From positions 1 to 17,705 of the forward strand of contig JADINB010000062.1 of assembly GCA_017694275.1 (NCBI GenBank): 17,705 bases of DNA, in the 5' to 3' direction. The DNA is from Candidatus Egerieousia excrementavium (GTDB lineage: Bacteria; Bacteroidota; Bacteroidia; Bacteroidales; UBA932). Both the position numbers and the translations under genes were made by a program. A model generated the notes under the pieces. That model was not told the DNA's origin, made no database searches, and saw nothing but the letters and a program-made list of their open reading frames with translations. This document shows positions 6,888 through 14,525 of the stretch, piece after piece (position 1 is the first letter of the stretch; each line of letters opens with the position of its first letter).

Positions 6888-8096
6888 TCAGATATTTAAA
6901 TTCAACTCTTTTATTTTCCTGTAGAGCGTACGCTCCGATATACCCAGTTCGGCAGCCGCCTCGCGCCTTCTCCCGTTATGCTTTTCGAGGCTCTTCCTTA
7001 TGAGTTCCGCATTCATGGAGGGAATGGAGAGAGTCTCGTCATTCCCGTTTTCACGCTTCTCCGCACTGTCCACATGAGTATAGACAGCCTCCTCGGCCAT
7101 TGAATCATGCTTTATCCCGTTTATGTTGGAGGCGCCTATCAGGGTAACGTCTCCCTCCCTTGCCCCACCGCCATGCGAGACAATATCTACACGCTCCTTC
7201 AGCTGGGCAATTTCCTGCCTGAGCTGGAAAATCATCTTGTAAAGCAGGTCGCGGTCAGATATGTAGTCACTGTTTCCGCCAGAAGTGCCGTTCAACACAG
7301 GAAGTTGCTCCGGCGTATCTTCTGGAAGGTATTTTTTCAACACGTCTGCCTCTATGACACGGTTGCTCTCAAGCACAGATATCTGTTCCGCAACGCTTTT
7401 GAGCTGTCTGATGTTTCCTGGCCAACGATACTCCCTCAACAGAATCTGCGCTTCGTGCGAAAGCCTGATTACCGGCATTTTGTATTTGTCTGCAAAATCG
7501 AGCGAAAATTTTCTGAAAAGCTGGTTTATGTCTCCCTTTCTCTCTCTTAGCGGAGGGACGGTTATCGGAACGGTATTGAGCCTGTAATAAAGATCTTCCC
7601 TGAATTTTCCTGTCTGCATGGCATGCAGCAGGTTTACGTTTGTCGCAGCCACGATTCTCACATTGGTTTTCTGCACTTTCGAGGAACCCACCTTGTAGAA
7701 CTCTCCGTTTTGCAGCACCCTTAGCAGCCTCACCTGTGTGGAGGCCGGCAACTCTCCCACCTCATCGAGAAAGACGGTTCCCCCGTCGGCCACCTCAAAA
7801 TAGCCTTTTCTCATTTCGTTGGCTCCTGTAAACGAGCCTTTTTCATGACCGAAAAGTTCCGAGTCTATTGTCCCTTCCGGAATGGCTCCGCAATTTATGG
7901 CCACATACATTCCATGCTTTCTTGGGCTGTACTGGTGTATTATCTGCGGAATGGCCTCTTTTCCCACACCGCTCTCTCCGGTAACAAGAACGGAAAGGTC
8001 TGTCCATGCCACCTGTACCGCAATGTCTATTGCCCGGTTTAGCTGAGGGTCATCGCCAATTATATCGAATCTCTGTTTTACGCTCTGTATTTCCAT
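6888..8096 (-). CDS. Sigma-54-dependent transcriptional activator, AAA+ and Fis HTH, no receiver domain
   Basis: Cytoplasmic enhancer-binding protein that should remodel RpoN-RNA polymerase by ATP hydrolysis. The 402-residue protein has Walker A GESGVGKE (40-47), the sigma54-contact loop GSFTGA (87-92, the usual GAFTGA with Ala to Ser), Walker B GGTVFLDE (105-112), FREDLYYRLN (165-174) and WPGNIRQL (225-232). A linker with a heptad-like stretch around 285-303 leads to a Fis-type helix-turn-helix at about 364-400. There is no N-terminal receiver, PAS or GAF domain: the AAA+ module begins within about 20 residues of the start. The ATG at 8096 is chosen over 8138 because a near-perfect promoter at 8103-8133 places the mRNA start downstream of 8138. 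The 402-residue product opens with KQRFDIIGDD, the normal start of this family. It heads the operon with lptE 4 bp downstream. Confidence 0.93.
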   Translation of the reverse strand: MEIQSVKQRFDIIGDDPQLNRAIDIAVQVAWTDLSVLVTGESGVGKEAIPQIIHQYSPRKHGMYVAINCGAIPEGTIDSELFGHEKGSFTGANEMRKGYFEVADGGTVFLDEVGELPASTQVRLLRVLQNGEFYKVGSSKVQKTNVRIVAATNVNLLHAMQTGKFREDLYYRLNTVPITVPPLRERKGDINQLFRKFSLDFADKYKMPVIRLSHEAQILLREYRWPGNIRQLKSVAEQISVLESNRVIEADVLKKYLPEDTPEQLPVLNGTSGGNSDYISDRDLLYKMIFQLRQEIAQLKERVDIVSHGGGAREGDVTLIGASNINGIKHDSMAEEAVYTHVDSAEKRENGNDETLSIPSMNAELIRKSLEKHNGRRREAAAELGISERTLYRKIKELNLNI

Positions 8097-8102
8097 AAAG
8101 TG

Positions 8103-8133
8103 CAAAATTAACAAAAGCATCTTAAACAACAAA
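8103..8133 (-). promoter_or_regulatory. Near-perfect Bacteroidetes promoter for the sigma54-regulator/lptE/secG operon
   Basis: On the minus strand TTTG (plus-strand 8130-8133) is followed by exactly 19 bp and then TAATTTTG (8103-8110), matching the TTTG-N19-TAnnTTTG consensus of the Bacteroidetes primary sigma factor. The mRNA would start near 8098-8099, only two or three bases before the ATG at 8096, so the message would be almost leaderless. Confidence 0.75.
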
Positions 8134-8182
8134 CGCATAAAAACACTATCTTAGGGCCGGTTATTTAATTTTTTTAAATAAA

Positions 8183-8944
8183 ATGGAAACACTTGCAATA
8201 ATCCCCGCACGATACGGCTCGTCGCGATTTCCCGGCAAACCGCTGGCCCTTGTCAGGGGAAAACCTATGATAGAGCGCGTTTACCGGCAGGCTGCAAAGG
8301 CATTCAGGCATGTATGCGTTGCAACCGATGATTCACGCATATATGATACGGTAACACGGTTCGGAGGTATTGCGGCAATGACTTCACCGTTGCATCAAAG
8401 CGGCACAGACCGTTCGCTCGAAGCCTTGAAGATCTACTCAAGAGAGCATGCGGGAAAGTTCGACATAGTGATAAACGTGCAGGGCGACGAACCTTTTATA
8501 CGCCCAGAGCAGCTGCTGGAGTTGAAAGAATGTTTCAACGACAGTTCAGTAAACATAGCCACCCTTGTCAAAAAAATTGAAACGGAAGAGGAGCTGCTGA
8601 ACAGCAACACACCAAAAGTAGTAATAGACAAAAACATGAACGCCCTATACTTCAGCCGTACGCAAATCCCGTTTGCAAGAGACTGCACTGTTTCTGAACA
8701 ATTCATCAGGGAGCATTGTTTTTACAAGCATATTGGCCTGTACGGCTACAGAAGCCAGACACTGGAAGAAATTTGCAGCCTGCCCCAGAGCTATCTGGAA
8801 AAAACTGAAAAACTTGAGCAACTGAGATGGCTGGAAAACGGATACAGGATAAGGGTCGCCGTTACCGGGTATATGACTCATGCGGTAGACACGCCTCAGG
8901 ATCTGGAATATCTGAATTCCGACGATTTTAGACTGACTTTGTAA
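8183..8944 (+). CDS. kdsB: 3-deoxy-manno-octulosonate cytidylyltransferase
   Basis: Activates Kdo with CTP to CMP-Kdo for attachment to lipid A, in the cytoplasm. The 253-residue protein has the nucleotide-binding start IIPARYGSSRFPGKPL (6-21), SGTDR (73-77), and the metal/substrate motif NVQGDEPFI (98-106). It also shows a FSRTQIPFARD segment and HIGLYGYR, all KdsB hallmarks. Length matches the family. The gene is divergent from the sigma54-regulator gene (86 bp between the two ATGs), and its own promoter is unclear: TATCTTAG at 8147-8154 is a one-mismatch -7 candidate. It is followed 98 bp later by a separately promoted lipoprotein gene. Functionally it complements LptE in LPS biogenesis. 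Confidence 0.97.
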   Translation: METLAIIPARYGSSRFPGKPLALVRGKPMIERVYRQAAKAFRHVCVATDDSRIYDTVTRFGGIAAMTSPLHQSGTDRSLEALKIYSREHAGKFDIVINVQGDEPFIRPEQLLELKECFNDSSVNIATLVKKIETEEELLNSNTPKVVIDKNMNALYFSRTQIPFARDCTVSEQFIREHCFYKHIGLYGYRSQTLEEICSLPQSYLEKTEKLEQLRWLENGYRIRVAVTGYMTHAVDTPQDLEYLNSDDFRLTL

Positions 8945-8965
8945 CGCTTTGTTATACTTTTTTAC

Positions 8966-8973
8966 TATATTTG
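8966..8973 (+). promoter_or_regulatory. Candidate -7 element for the TPR/OmpA-like lipoprotein gene
   Basis: TATATTTG is an exact TAnnTTTG match 70 bp upstream of the ATG at 9043. TTTG tetramers lie 14 bp (8948-8951) and 24 bp (8938-8941) upstream, neither at the optimal 19, so the -33 box is unresolved. The leader would be about 65 nt and A/T-rich. Confidence 0.45.
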
Positions 8974-9042
8974 CATATTGATGTACTATGTATAGTTGAA
9001 AATAACATTTGAACAATTATAAACCTTTAAAACAATTTGAAA

Positions 9043-10698
9043 ATGAAAAGGAATTCATTAAAATTATTGGGCCTTGCATTTTTAGGTTTGGCTATAGCTG
9101 CATGTAGCAACCCTAAAAAGATGGCAAAAATGGCCAGTATGGTAACAACCGAGTGCGAGCCGCAGGTTCTCGAGGCTGTTGCAGGCAAAATTAACGCTAC
9201 TTATACCGTAACATTCCCCGAGAAGTATTTTGCAAAGAAGGCAATTCTTGAAATTACTCCGGTATTGGTTTACGAAGGTGGTGAAATAAAGGGAGACGTC
9301 CTTACACTGCAAGGTGAAGGCATTCTTGAAAACAACCGCGTGGTATCATACGAGCAGGGTGCTACAATTTCAACACCCGTTGTATTTGACTATGCCGAAG
9401 GCGTTGAAAAGGCTACTCTTGAATTGAGGGCTACCGTTTACAACAAGGCAAGAACAAAGAAAGCCGAAGTTCCCGAGCCGTTCAAGATTGCAGACGGTAC
9501 AAATACCACTTACATGCTGGTAAACACCATGGGTACCCCTTCATTCGAGGCTGACAAGTATCAGAAAATCATTCCCGAAACAAAAGAGGCTCAGATTCTT
9601 TATCTTATCAACAGCTACGACGTAAGAAGAAACCAGCTCAAGACAGATGAAATCAAAGCTTTCGAGCAATACCTCAAAGACGTTAAGGCAGACGAGCGCA
9701 GAACTCTCAAGTCTAATGACATAATAGCTTATGCATCTCCCGATGGCGGCGAGAAACTGAACACCAAGCTTTCAGACAACCGCGGAAAGTCAGCTGAAAA
9801 GGCTTTCAACAGGACAATCAACAAGGAAGCCAAAGTTGATGCACCTGTCAACGTCAAGTCTGTAGGTCAGGACTGGGAAGGCTTCCAGGAGTTGGTATCC
9901 GGCTCTGACATAGAAGACAAGGAACTTATCCTCCGCGTTCTCTCAATGTACTCAGACCCTGCAGTACGCGAGAAAGAGATTAAGAACATGTCAAGCGTTT
10001 ACGAAGTTCTTGCAGACGAAATTCTTCCCGAACTCCGCAGGGCAAGGTTCATTGCCAACGTAGAGTACAAGAACTACACAGACGAGGAACTGCTTGACAT
10101 TATCGCAACAGACATGGATCTTCTCGATGAGGAGGCACTTCTCTATACAGCAACATTGGTTGAGTCAAACGACGTCAAGACTACAATATATGAGACAGCC
10201 GCTTCAAAATTCAACAGCGACCGTGCATACAACAATCTTGCTGCCGTAAAACTGTCTGAAGGCAAGACTGCAGATGCAAAGGCTGCCCTCAACAAGATGA
10301 GCGAGAAGACAGAAAGCTACTACAACAACATGGCTGTCGTAGCAATGCAGGAGAAAGATTTCGAGGCTGCTGCAGAGATGTTGCAGAAATCCGGCCTTGC
10401 AGAGGCTAAACTCAACCAGGCTGCCCTCGATATTCTCAACGGCAAATACCAGGCTGCAGTAGAGGCTCTCAGCGGTTCCAACACAGTAAACGAGGCTCTT
10501 GCAAACATTCTTGTAAAGAACGAGGCCAAAGCTCAGTCTATCCTTACAGGCGACTGCCCTTGCCAGGCATACATGCGTGCAATTATCGCAGCACGTAAGG
10601 GTGATGCTGCTACTGCAAACAAAGAGCTGGAGACAGCAAAGAAGAGCGAGCAGCTTGCAAAGCGTGCCGAAACAGATATAGAGTTTGCAAAACTCTAG
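9043..10698 (+). CDS. Lipoprotein with OmpA-like and TPR regions
   Basis: A 551-residue lipoprotein: signal peptide 1-20, lipobox IAAC, lipidation at C21. Residues about 32-150 look like beta-rich repeats. Residues about 183-340 hold an OmpA-C-like segment: LYLINSYDVRRNQLKTDEI, then IIAYASPDGGEKLNTKLSDNR (the ASPxGxxxxN..LSxxR pattern of OmpA-like domains), then a Bacteroidetes-type insert WEGFQELV ending in ILPELRRARFIANVEY. The C-terminal third (about 390-545) is TPR-like, with units starting RAYNNLAAVKLSEGKTADAK and YYNNMAVVAMQEKDFEAAAE. It probably sits at the outer membrane, facing peptidoglycan or a protein partner. I do not know its function. The ATG at 9043 is chosen over an in-frame TTG at 9037. 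It has its own -7 element and a strong terminator, so it is monocistronic. Codons look uniformly chosen, hinting at high expression. Confidence 0.8.
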   Translation: MKRNSLKLLGLAFLGLAIAACSNPKKMAKMASMVTTECEPQVLEAVAGKINATYTVTFPEKYFAKKAILEITPVLVYEGGEIKGDVLTLQGEGILENNRVVSYEQGATISTPVVFDYAEGVEKATLELRATVYNKARTKKAEVPEPFKIADGTNTTYMLVNTMGTPSFEADKYQKIIPETKEAQILYLINSYDVRRNQLKTDEIKAFEQYLKDVKADERRTLKSNDIIAYASPDGGEKLNTKLSDNRGKSAEKAFNRTINKEAKVDAPVNVKSVGQDWEGFQELVSGSDIEDKELILRVLSMYSDPAVREKEIKNMSSVYEVLADEILPELRRARFIANVEYKNYTDEELLDIIATDMDLLDEEALLYTATLVESNDVKTTIYETAASKFNSDRAYNNLAAVKLSEGKTADAKAALNKMSEKTESYYNNMAVVAMQEKDFEAAAEMLQKSGLAEAKLNQAALDILNGKYQAAVEALSGSNTVNEALANILVKNEAKAQSILTGDCPCQAYMRAIIAARKGDAATANKELETAKKSEQLAKRAETDIEFAKL

Positions 10699-10730
10699 AA
10701 ATTCAGCCCTCTACATCATGGGCATTCAAG

Positions 10731-10766
10731 CCGGTGGTTCCAGTGGAGCCGCCGGTTTTTTATTTT
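10731..10766 (+). terminator. Rho-independent terminator of the TPR/OmpA-like lipoprotein gene
   Basis: An 11-bp stem (10731-10741 with 10745-10755, two G-T wobbles, closing CCGG/CCGG) and a 3-nt AGT loop are followed by TTTTTTATTTT. It lies 32 bp after the lipoprotein stop. Its T tract reaches the MATE stop codon. On the minus strand no T tract follows the stem, so it acts on plus-strand transcripts only. Confidence 0.88.
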
Positions 10767-12124
10767 CATTCAGCATGCAGGACCGGCCCCTTGAGTTTCG
10801 CAAGGCGGGAGCAGACATACATGTAGGCCGGTATGAGAAAGATGTTTGCAGCAATCCAGGCCATGGGGTCTCCAAAGCAGACAGCCGTATAACCCCACTG
10901 AGGAACTCCAAAGATTCCGACAACTGTTCTTGCCACCATTTCAAACACGCCGGCCAACATTGCAAGGGCTGTAAAACCGCAACCCTGAATTGAATAACGC
11001 AATACGCAAAGCAAACCAAGAAGCGGGAAGAAGGCTGTTGTTATAATCAGGAATTTGGCCGTACCGGCAATGACTTCTGCCTCGTCTGCCGAGACAAAAA
11101 GCTGCGCAATCTGCGCCGCTCCAAAGTATATTATTGCAAATGCCGTTACGGAATACACCATTACAAGGCCTATCGATATTTTTGTCCCGGCCGATATTCT
11201 GTCTTTGCGCACTGCACCAAAATTTTGCCCTGCAAAAGTGGCCAGGGCCATTCCAAGACTCTCCAGAGGAGAAAAGAAAAACATTTTGATTCGCGCGGCC
11301 GCCGCATACGCGGCCACATAAACCGGACCGAGTACATTATTGGCAGTCTGCAGTACAATACTTCCTATTGCGGTAATTGAGAACTGGAGCCCTATTGGAA
11401 TGCCTATCCAAAGCAGTGTGCCTGTCAAATGCCAGCTGAAATGTTTCTCCTCAGGGAGAGGATTGGCCTCTGGGTAATGTTTTTTCATGTAGATATAGCA
11501 AAACAACGCAGAAACCGCCTGTGCAATGAGCGTTGCCACTGCCGCTCCACCGACACCTGTGCCGAGTACGCCTATGAAAAAAATATCGAGCACAATGTTT
11601 ATCACCGTTGCCAGAAGCAGAAAATAGAACGGAGTCCGGCTGTCTCCCAAAGCTCGCAACAGATAAGAAAAAAGATTGTAGAAAAAGGTAAAGGGTATAC
11701 TTATGAAGGTTATGAGCAGATAGCTGTATGCATCATCGAAAATCTCCTGCGGTGTCTTCATCATTGCAAGAATTTTGTCGCAAAACAGACTTGTGACAAT
11801 ACATATAACAACTGAAAGGTATAACGAAATTCTCAATCCTGCCCATATTGTGCGCCTGACTGCCGGCATGTCGCGGGCTCCCAGTTTTTGTGCCACCGGT
11901 ATTGCAAAACCGCAGCAACAGCCCTGACAGAAACCAAGTATGAGAAATACTATCGAAACGCTGGCCCCGACCGATGCAAGTGCATTCACACCAAGCATTT
12001 TTCCTACAATAGCAGCATCTATAAGCGAATAGGTCTGTTGCAGGATATTCCCCAGCATCAGGGGAAACGTAAATTTAAGTATCTGCGGGAGAATCTTTCC
12101 CTCTGTCATCTGTATTGCTGTCAT
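10766..12124 (-). CDS. MATE family multidrug/toxin efflux transporter
   Basis: Inner-membrane antiporter that exports organic cations or drugs in exchange for Na+ or H+. The 452-residue protein has about 12 membrane segments arranged as two MatE repeats. It opens with MTEGKILPQILKFTFPLMLG, has the LQQTYSLIDAAIVGKMLG helix, and repeats the motif pattern in the second half (GIPIGLQFSITAIGSIVLQ, then AAARI and FAGQNFGA). The substrate cannot be told from sequence. The frame is open to 12184, but an exact -7 element at 12141-12148 lies downstream of that ATG, so I take 12124; an ATG at 12109 is the alternative and also begins MTEGK. It converges with the lipoprotein gene across the terminator at 10731, and diverges from the C10 peptidase operon. 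Confidence 0.92.
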   Translation of the reverse strand: MTAIQMTEGKILPQILKFTFPLMLGNILQQTYSLIDAAIVGKMLGVNALASVGASVSIVFLILGFCQGCCCGFAIPVAQKLGARDMPAVRRTIWAGLRISLYLSVVICIVTSLFCDKILAMMKTPQEIFDDAYSYLLITFISIPFTFFYNLFSYLLRALGDSRTPFYFLLLATVINIVLDIFFIGVLGTGVGGAAVATLIAQAVSALFCYIYMKKHYPEANPLPEEKHFSWHLTGTLLWIGIPIGLQFSITAIGSIVLQTANNVLGPVYVAAYAAAARIKMFFFSPLESLGMALATFAGQNFGAVRKDRISAGTKISIGLVMVYSVTAFAIIYFGAAQIAQLFVSADEAEVIAGTAKFLIITTAFFPLLGLLCVLRYSIQGCGFTALAMLAGVFEMVARTVVGIFGVPQWGYTAVCFGDPMAWIAANIFLIPAYMYVCSRLAKLKGPVLHAE

Positions 12125-12140
12125 AACTGGAAAAAGCGCG

Positions 12141-12148
12141 CAAAAATA
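12141..12148 (-). promoter_or_regulatory. Candidate -7 element of the MATE gene
   Basis: The minus strand reads TATTTTTG, an exact TAnnTTTG match 16 bp upstream of the ATG at 12124. A TTTC, one base off TTTG, lies 21 bp upstream of it. It rules against the longer reading frame beginning at 12184. Confidence 0.5.
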
Positions 12149-12350
12149 GTAAAACCTGAGATTTGACAGGAAACCTTTTTTCAATTTTTCAACCCTTTTT
12201 CATATTCTTGTAAATATTTTGTATATTTACTCCTGATTTCCGACAAATCTCACACTTTATATGCAGAGTGCATACGCCAGACTGCAATGCACTGCTGCCG
12301 TTTGTTGCTACAGGCAACAGGGCCCACGAGGCAATGGAGCATGCAGACTT

Positions 12351-12358
12351 TATATTTG
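12351..12358 (+). promoter_or_regulatory. Candidate -7 element of the C10 peptidase operon
   Basis: TATATTTG matches TAnnTTTG exactly, about 73 bp before the ATG at 12432. There is no TTTG at the expected -33 distance, which could mean the promoter needs an activator. The leader would be about 70 nt. Confidence 0.45.
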
Positions 12359-12431
12359 CACGTTTCATCTGCCGGTAGATACCGATTATCCATTGGGATA
12401 ATATTCCAGTTTTTGTCCAATCATCAAAAAA

Positions 12432-13835
12432 ATGTTTATGAAAAAATTTTTATTTTTCTCATTGACAATTGTAACAGCAATAATGCTGGCCAGTTGTGAA
12501 AAGGCGGCTATAAACAACAGCCCCTATGACCCGCCCCCCGTTAGCCCGGAAATAAAGACTGCCGTTTCGGTTGAAAAAGCCCAGTCCGTTGCCTCTCACT
12601 TTATTGCCTCACAAGCACAATCATTTACCAAGAACAGCGAGATCTCCGTAAAAAACATCGATGAAATAAAGTCTGATAATGGCCGCACATTGATGTACAT
12701 AATAAATTATGCACCGGAAGGATTTGTGATTGTAAGCGCAACAAAAGATTACTACCCTATTTTGGCCTTTTCAGATAAAGGTAACTATTCCGTTGAAAAG
12801 AGCGAAATTGCAAACCGCATGTGGTTAGACAAGACAAAAATTGCAGTTACACAAAGTGCCGACTTGTCCGACAGTATAAAACTCGGGATGAGGACTCTTT
12901 GGAGCAGTTACTCAGAAGGCGTTGCCGCAAAGGCTAACGGCAATGCTGTTACAAAAGCTCCGGGATGGGATGAACTCAGCCCAATGGAACAGGCTTTCCA
13001 ACTCCGCATTGCAGAACTTCAGGCAGAACTTGGAGATGGATTCCATTTTCACAGACTTTCAGATATTTTTGAGTTGGGTGAGTTCCCCGATGACTATGGA
13101 GCTTACCTGCATTACTGCCAGATGGCAAGAGAGGTAGAATCTCCGTTGGAATATACAATAGTAGGTATTAGTGGTGGTCAGGTGGCAAGTACTATTGGCC
13201 CTTTATTATCAACACAATGGAATCAAACAAATACTTTCAATTCCTTATGTGACAATCCGCCAGGTGAAGCTGCTGGATGTGTGCCAATTGCAATTGCTCA
13301 AATTATGAAATATTATGAGTACCCTACAAATTACGATTGGGCAAACATGCACAATATTGTTGCGACGGAACCAACAAGGATTTTAATAAGAGATATACAA
13401 AGACTAAGCGGTCAACAAGCTTCCGAAAATGACACAAAAAATACTTTACGACATTATGGATATAATGTAAGTAGTCACGGATACAACCAACAATCTACCA
13501 ATGATGAGATTGCGAGCCTAAGACCAATTATTATGCTTGGTAGCGATAACCAAATAGACGAACATCATGCATGGGTTTGTGATGGTACAAGAAATATTCG
13601 ATATTCATCCGGATATTTCATTGAATTTTATGTTTACGGAGAATACACCTCCTTGGAATATGCTCCATCAAAAGAAGACCTTGTAAATGCCAGCAGCCCT
13701 ACAACTTATTATTTCCACAACAATTGGGGCTGGGGCGTTAGCAGCACAGATCCTAACGGGTGGTATCTTACAACTGATGTTTCAACATCACTTGGAAATT
13801 TCACGGACCGCACATGTTTATTCATCTCTCGATAA
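12432..13835 (+). CDS. C10 family (streptopain/SpeB-type) cysteine peptidase lipoprotein
   Basis: Secreted papain-fold protease made as a zymogen. The 467-residue protein has a lipoprotein signal (lipobox LASC, C22), so it is membrane-anchored, probably at the outer membrane. Residues about 42-150 resemble the SpeB propeptide/Spi region (VEKAQSVASHFI, then YIINYAPEGFVIVSATKDYYPILAFS). Residues about 255-467 are the C10 catalytic domain: PLLSTQWNQ, AAGCVPIAIAQIMKYY with nucleophile C283, EHHAWVCDG with H379, and FHNNWGWG (428-435). The stretch between YDWANM and LRHYGY is shorter than in typical C10 enzymes and lacks the usual YG..GS segment. From about 13200 to 13680 the gene is only about 37% G+C by hand count, against about 47% just upstream. 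An in-frame ATG at 12438 is an alternative start. It leads the operon; the next gene follows by 21 bp. Confidence 0.88.
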   Translation: MFMKKFLFFSLTIVTAIMLASCEKAAINNSPYDPPPVSPEIKTAVSVEKAQSVASHFIASQAQSFTKNSEISVKNIDEIKSDNGRTLMYIINYAPEGFVIVSATKDYYPILAFSDKGNYSVEKSEIANRMWLDKTKIAVTQSADLSDSIKLGMRTLWSSYSEGVAAKANGNAVTKAPGWDELSPMEQAFQLRIAELQAELGDGFHFHRLSDIFELGEFPDDYGAYLHYCQMAREVESPLEYTIVGISGGQVASTIGPLLSTQWNQTNTFNSLCDNPPGEAAGCVPIAIAQIMKYYEYPTNYDWANMHNIVATEPTRILIRDIQRLSGQQASENDTKNTLRHYGYNVSSHGYNQQSTNDEIASLRPIIMLGSDNQIDEHHAWVCDGTRNIRYSSGYFIEFYVYGEYTSLEYAPSKEDLVNASSPTTYYFHNNWGWGVSSTDPNGWYLTTDVSTSLGNFTDRTCLFISR

Positions 13836-13856
13836 TTTACCTAATCATTTGATATC

Positions 13857-14396
13857 ATGAAAAGAAAATTATTTTTACTATACCCGTTGTTCTTACTCCT
13901 TATTGTCTCATGCAGTAAAAAAGACGAAGTCCGCTATGTAGACTATCCTTGCTCATATATTGAATTTTACGTTACAGACCAGAATGGCAACAATTTAATT
14001 GACGGAGATTTCGAAGGCAACATCCTTGGCTGCAACATCGTAATGGAACATGGCGGAAAGAAATATATGCGTATAGATAATAACTTAGAACAAGAGCTGC
14101 CAACTGAGACTAAGGCCTTGGCCTTTAACTTCAGGGGGCTGATGACAAATCACGAAAACAAAACCTTGGTAATAGGTTATATGAGCCAGGCTCATGATTA
14201 TGAACAGGCCTCTTTTACAATTGACTGGGGAAACGGGAGCAAGGACGTGATAACATTCGACCAGAAGTCTGTTCCTTATGATCCGGATGATGGAGACCTG
14301 TATGCAAACTGCCGGTTCTGGGTAAATGGAAAAGCAGTGAGCGATTTCAAGCCGTTCGAAGATGGCCCGCATTTTACAATTGTACTGAACATGTAA
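13857..14396 (+). CDS. Hypothetical lipoprotein, copy 1 of a duplicated pair
   Basis: A 179-residue lipoprotein: signal peptide 1-18, lipobox IVSC, lipidation at C19. The mature part opens with DYPCSYIEFYVTDQNGNNL (29-47), a beta-strand pattern seen in many Bacteroidetes lipoproteins, and continues as a probable beta-sandwich to the end. Residues 119-179 (SFTIDWGNGS... to ...PHFTIVLNM) are almost identical to residues 120-180 of the copy at 14950: one Lys/Arg change in 61. The N-terminal halves are only about 55% identical. I do not recognise a named family. Because it directly follows a C10 peptidase (21 bp), and Bacteroides C10 peptidases are known to be encoded beside staphostatin-like inhibitor lipoproteins, an inhibitor or chaperone role is a reasonable inference, not a demonstrated one. 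The barrel gene follows 16 bp later. Confidence 0.8.
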   Translation: MKRKLFLLYPLFLLLIVSCSKKDEVRYVDYPCSYIEFYVTDQNGNNLIDGDFEGNILGCNIVMEHGGKKYMRIDNNLEQELPTETKALAFNFRGLMTNHENKTLVIGYMSQAHDYEQASFTIDWGNGSKDVITFDQKSVPYDPDDGDLYANCRFWVNGKAVSDFKPFEDGPHFTIVLNM

Positions 14397-14525
14397 CATT
14401 AATACAGACATTATGAAACATATTGCACAGAAATTGACATTTTTGTTTCTGCTTTGGGCTGTTGCATTTACAACAGACACCCGGGCTCAGACAAAAAAAG
14501 GCAGGTTCCAGGCAGAGGTGGAGGC
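14196..14525 (+). repeat. 330-bp direct repeat, copy 1
   Basis: Covers the last 200 bp of the first lipoprotein gene, the 16-bp spacer and the first 113 bp of the first barrel gene. Aligned with 15292-15621 (constant offset 1096, no gaps) I count 13 differences in 330 positions, all transitions. Identity falls sharply at both ends. Confidence 0.9.

Larger units (their letters stand above)
12125..12431. other. Divergent intergenic region between MATE gene and C10 operon
   Basis: About 307 bp without a convincing gene. It holds the MATE -7 element (12141-12148), an A/T-rich stretch (12181-12230), an imperfect inverted repeat (GCAG-A-GTGCAT at 12263-12273 with ATGCAC-TG-CTGC at 12287-12298), a short GTTGC/GCAAC hairpin at 12304-12318, and the -7 candidate of the C10 operon at 12351-12358. 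A 70-codon open frame from 12287 has no recognisable protein features and is not called. The inverted repeat lies upstream of the C10 -7 element, where an activator or repressor site could be. Confidence 0.5.

Noticed and set aside
8097..8138. Longer start for the sigma54-dependent regulator
   Set aside because: The near-perfect promoter at 8103-8133 lies within this stretch, so it would not be transcribed as coding sequence; the family begins at the KQRF segment.
12287..12499. 70-codon plus-strand frame upstream of the C10 peptidase
   Set aside because: It overlaps the promoter candidate and the peptidase start in another frame and encodes nothing recognisable.
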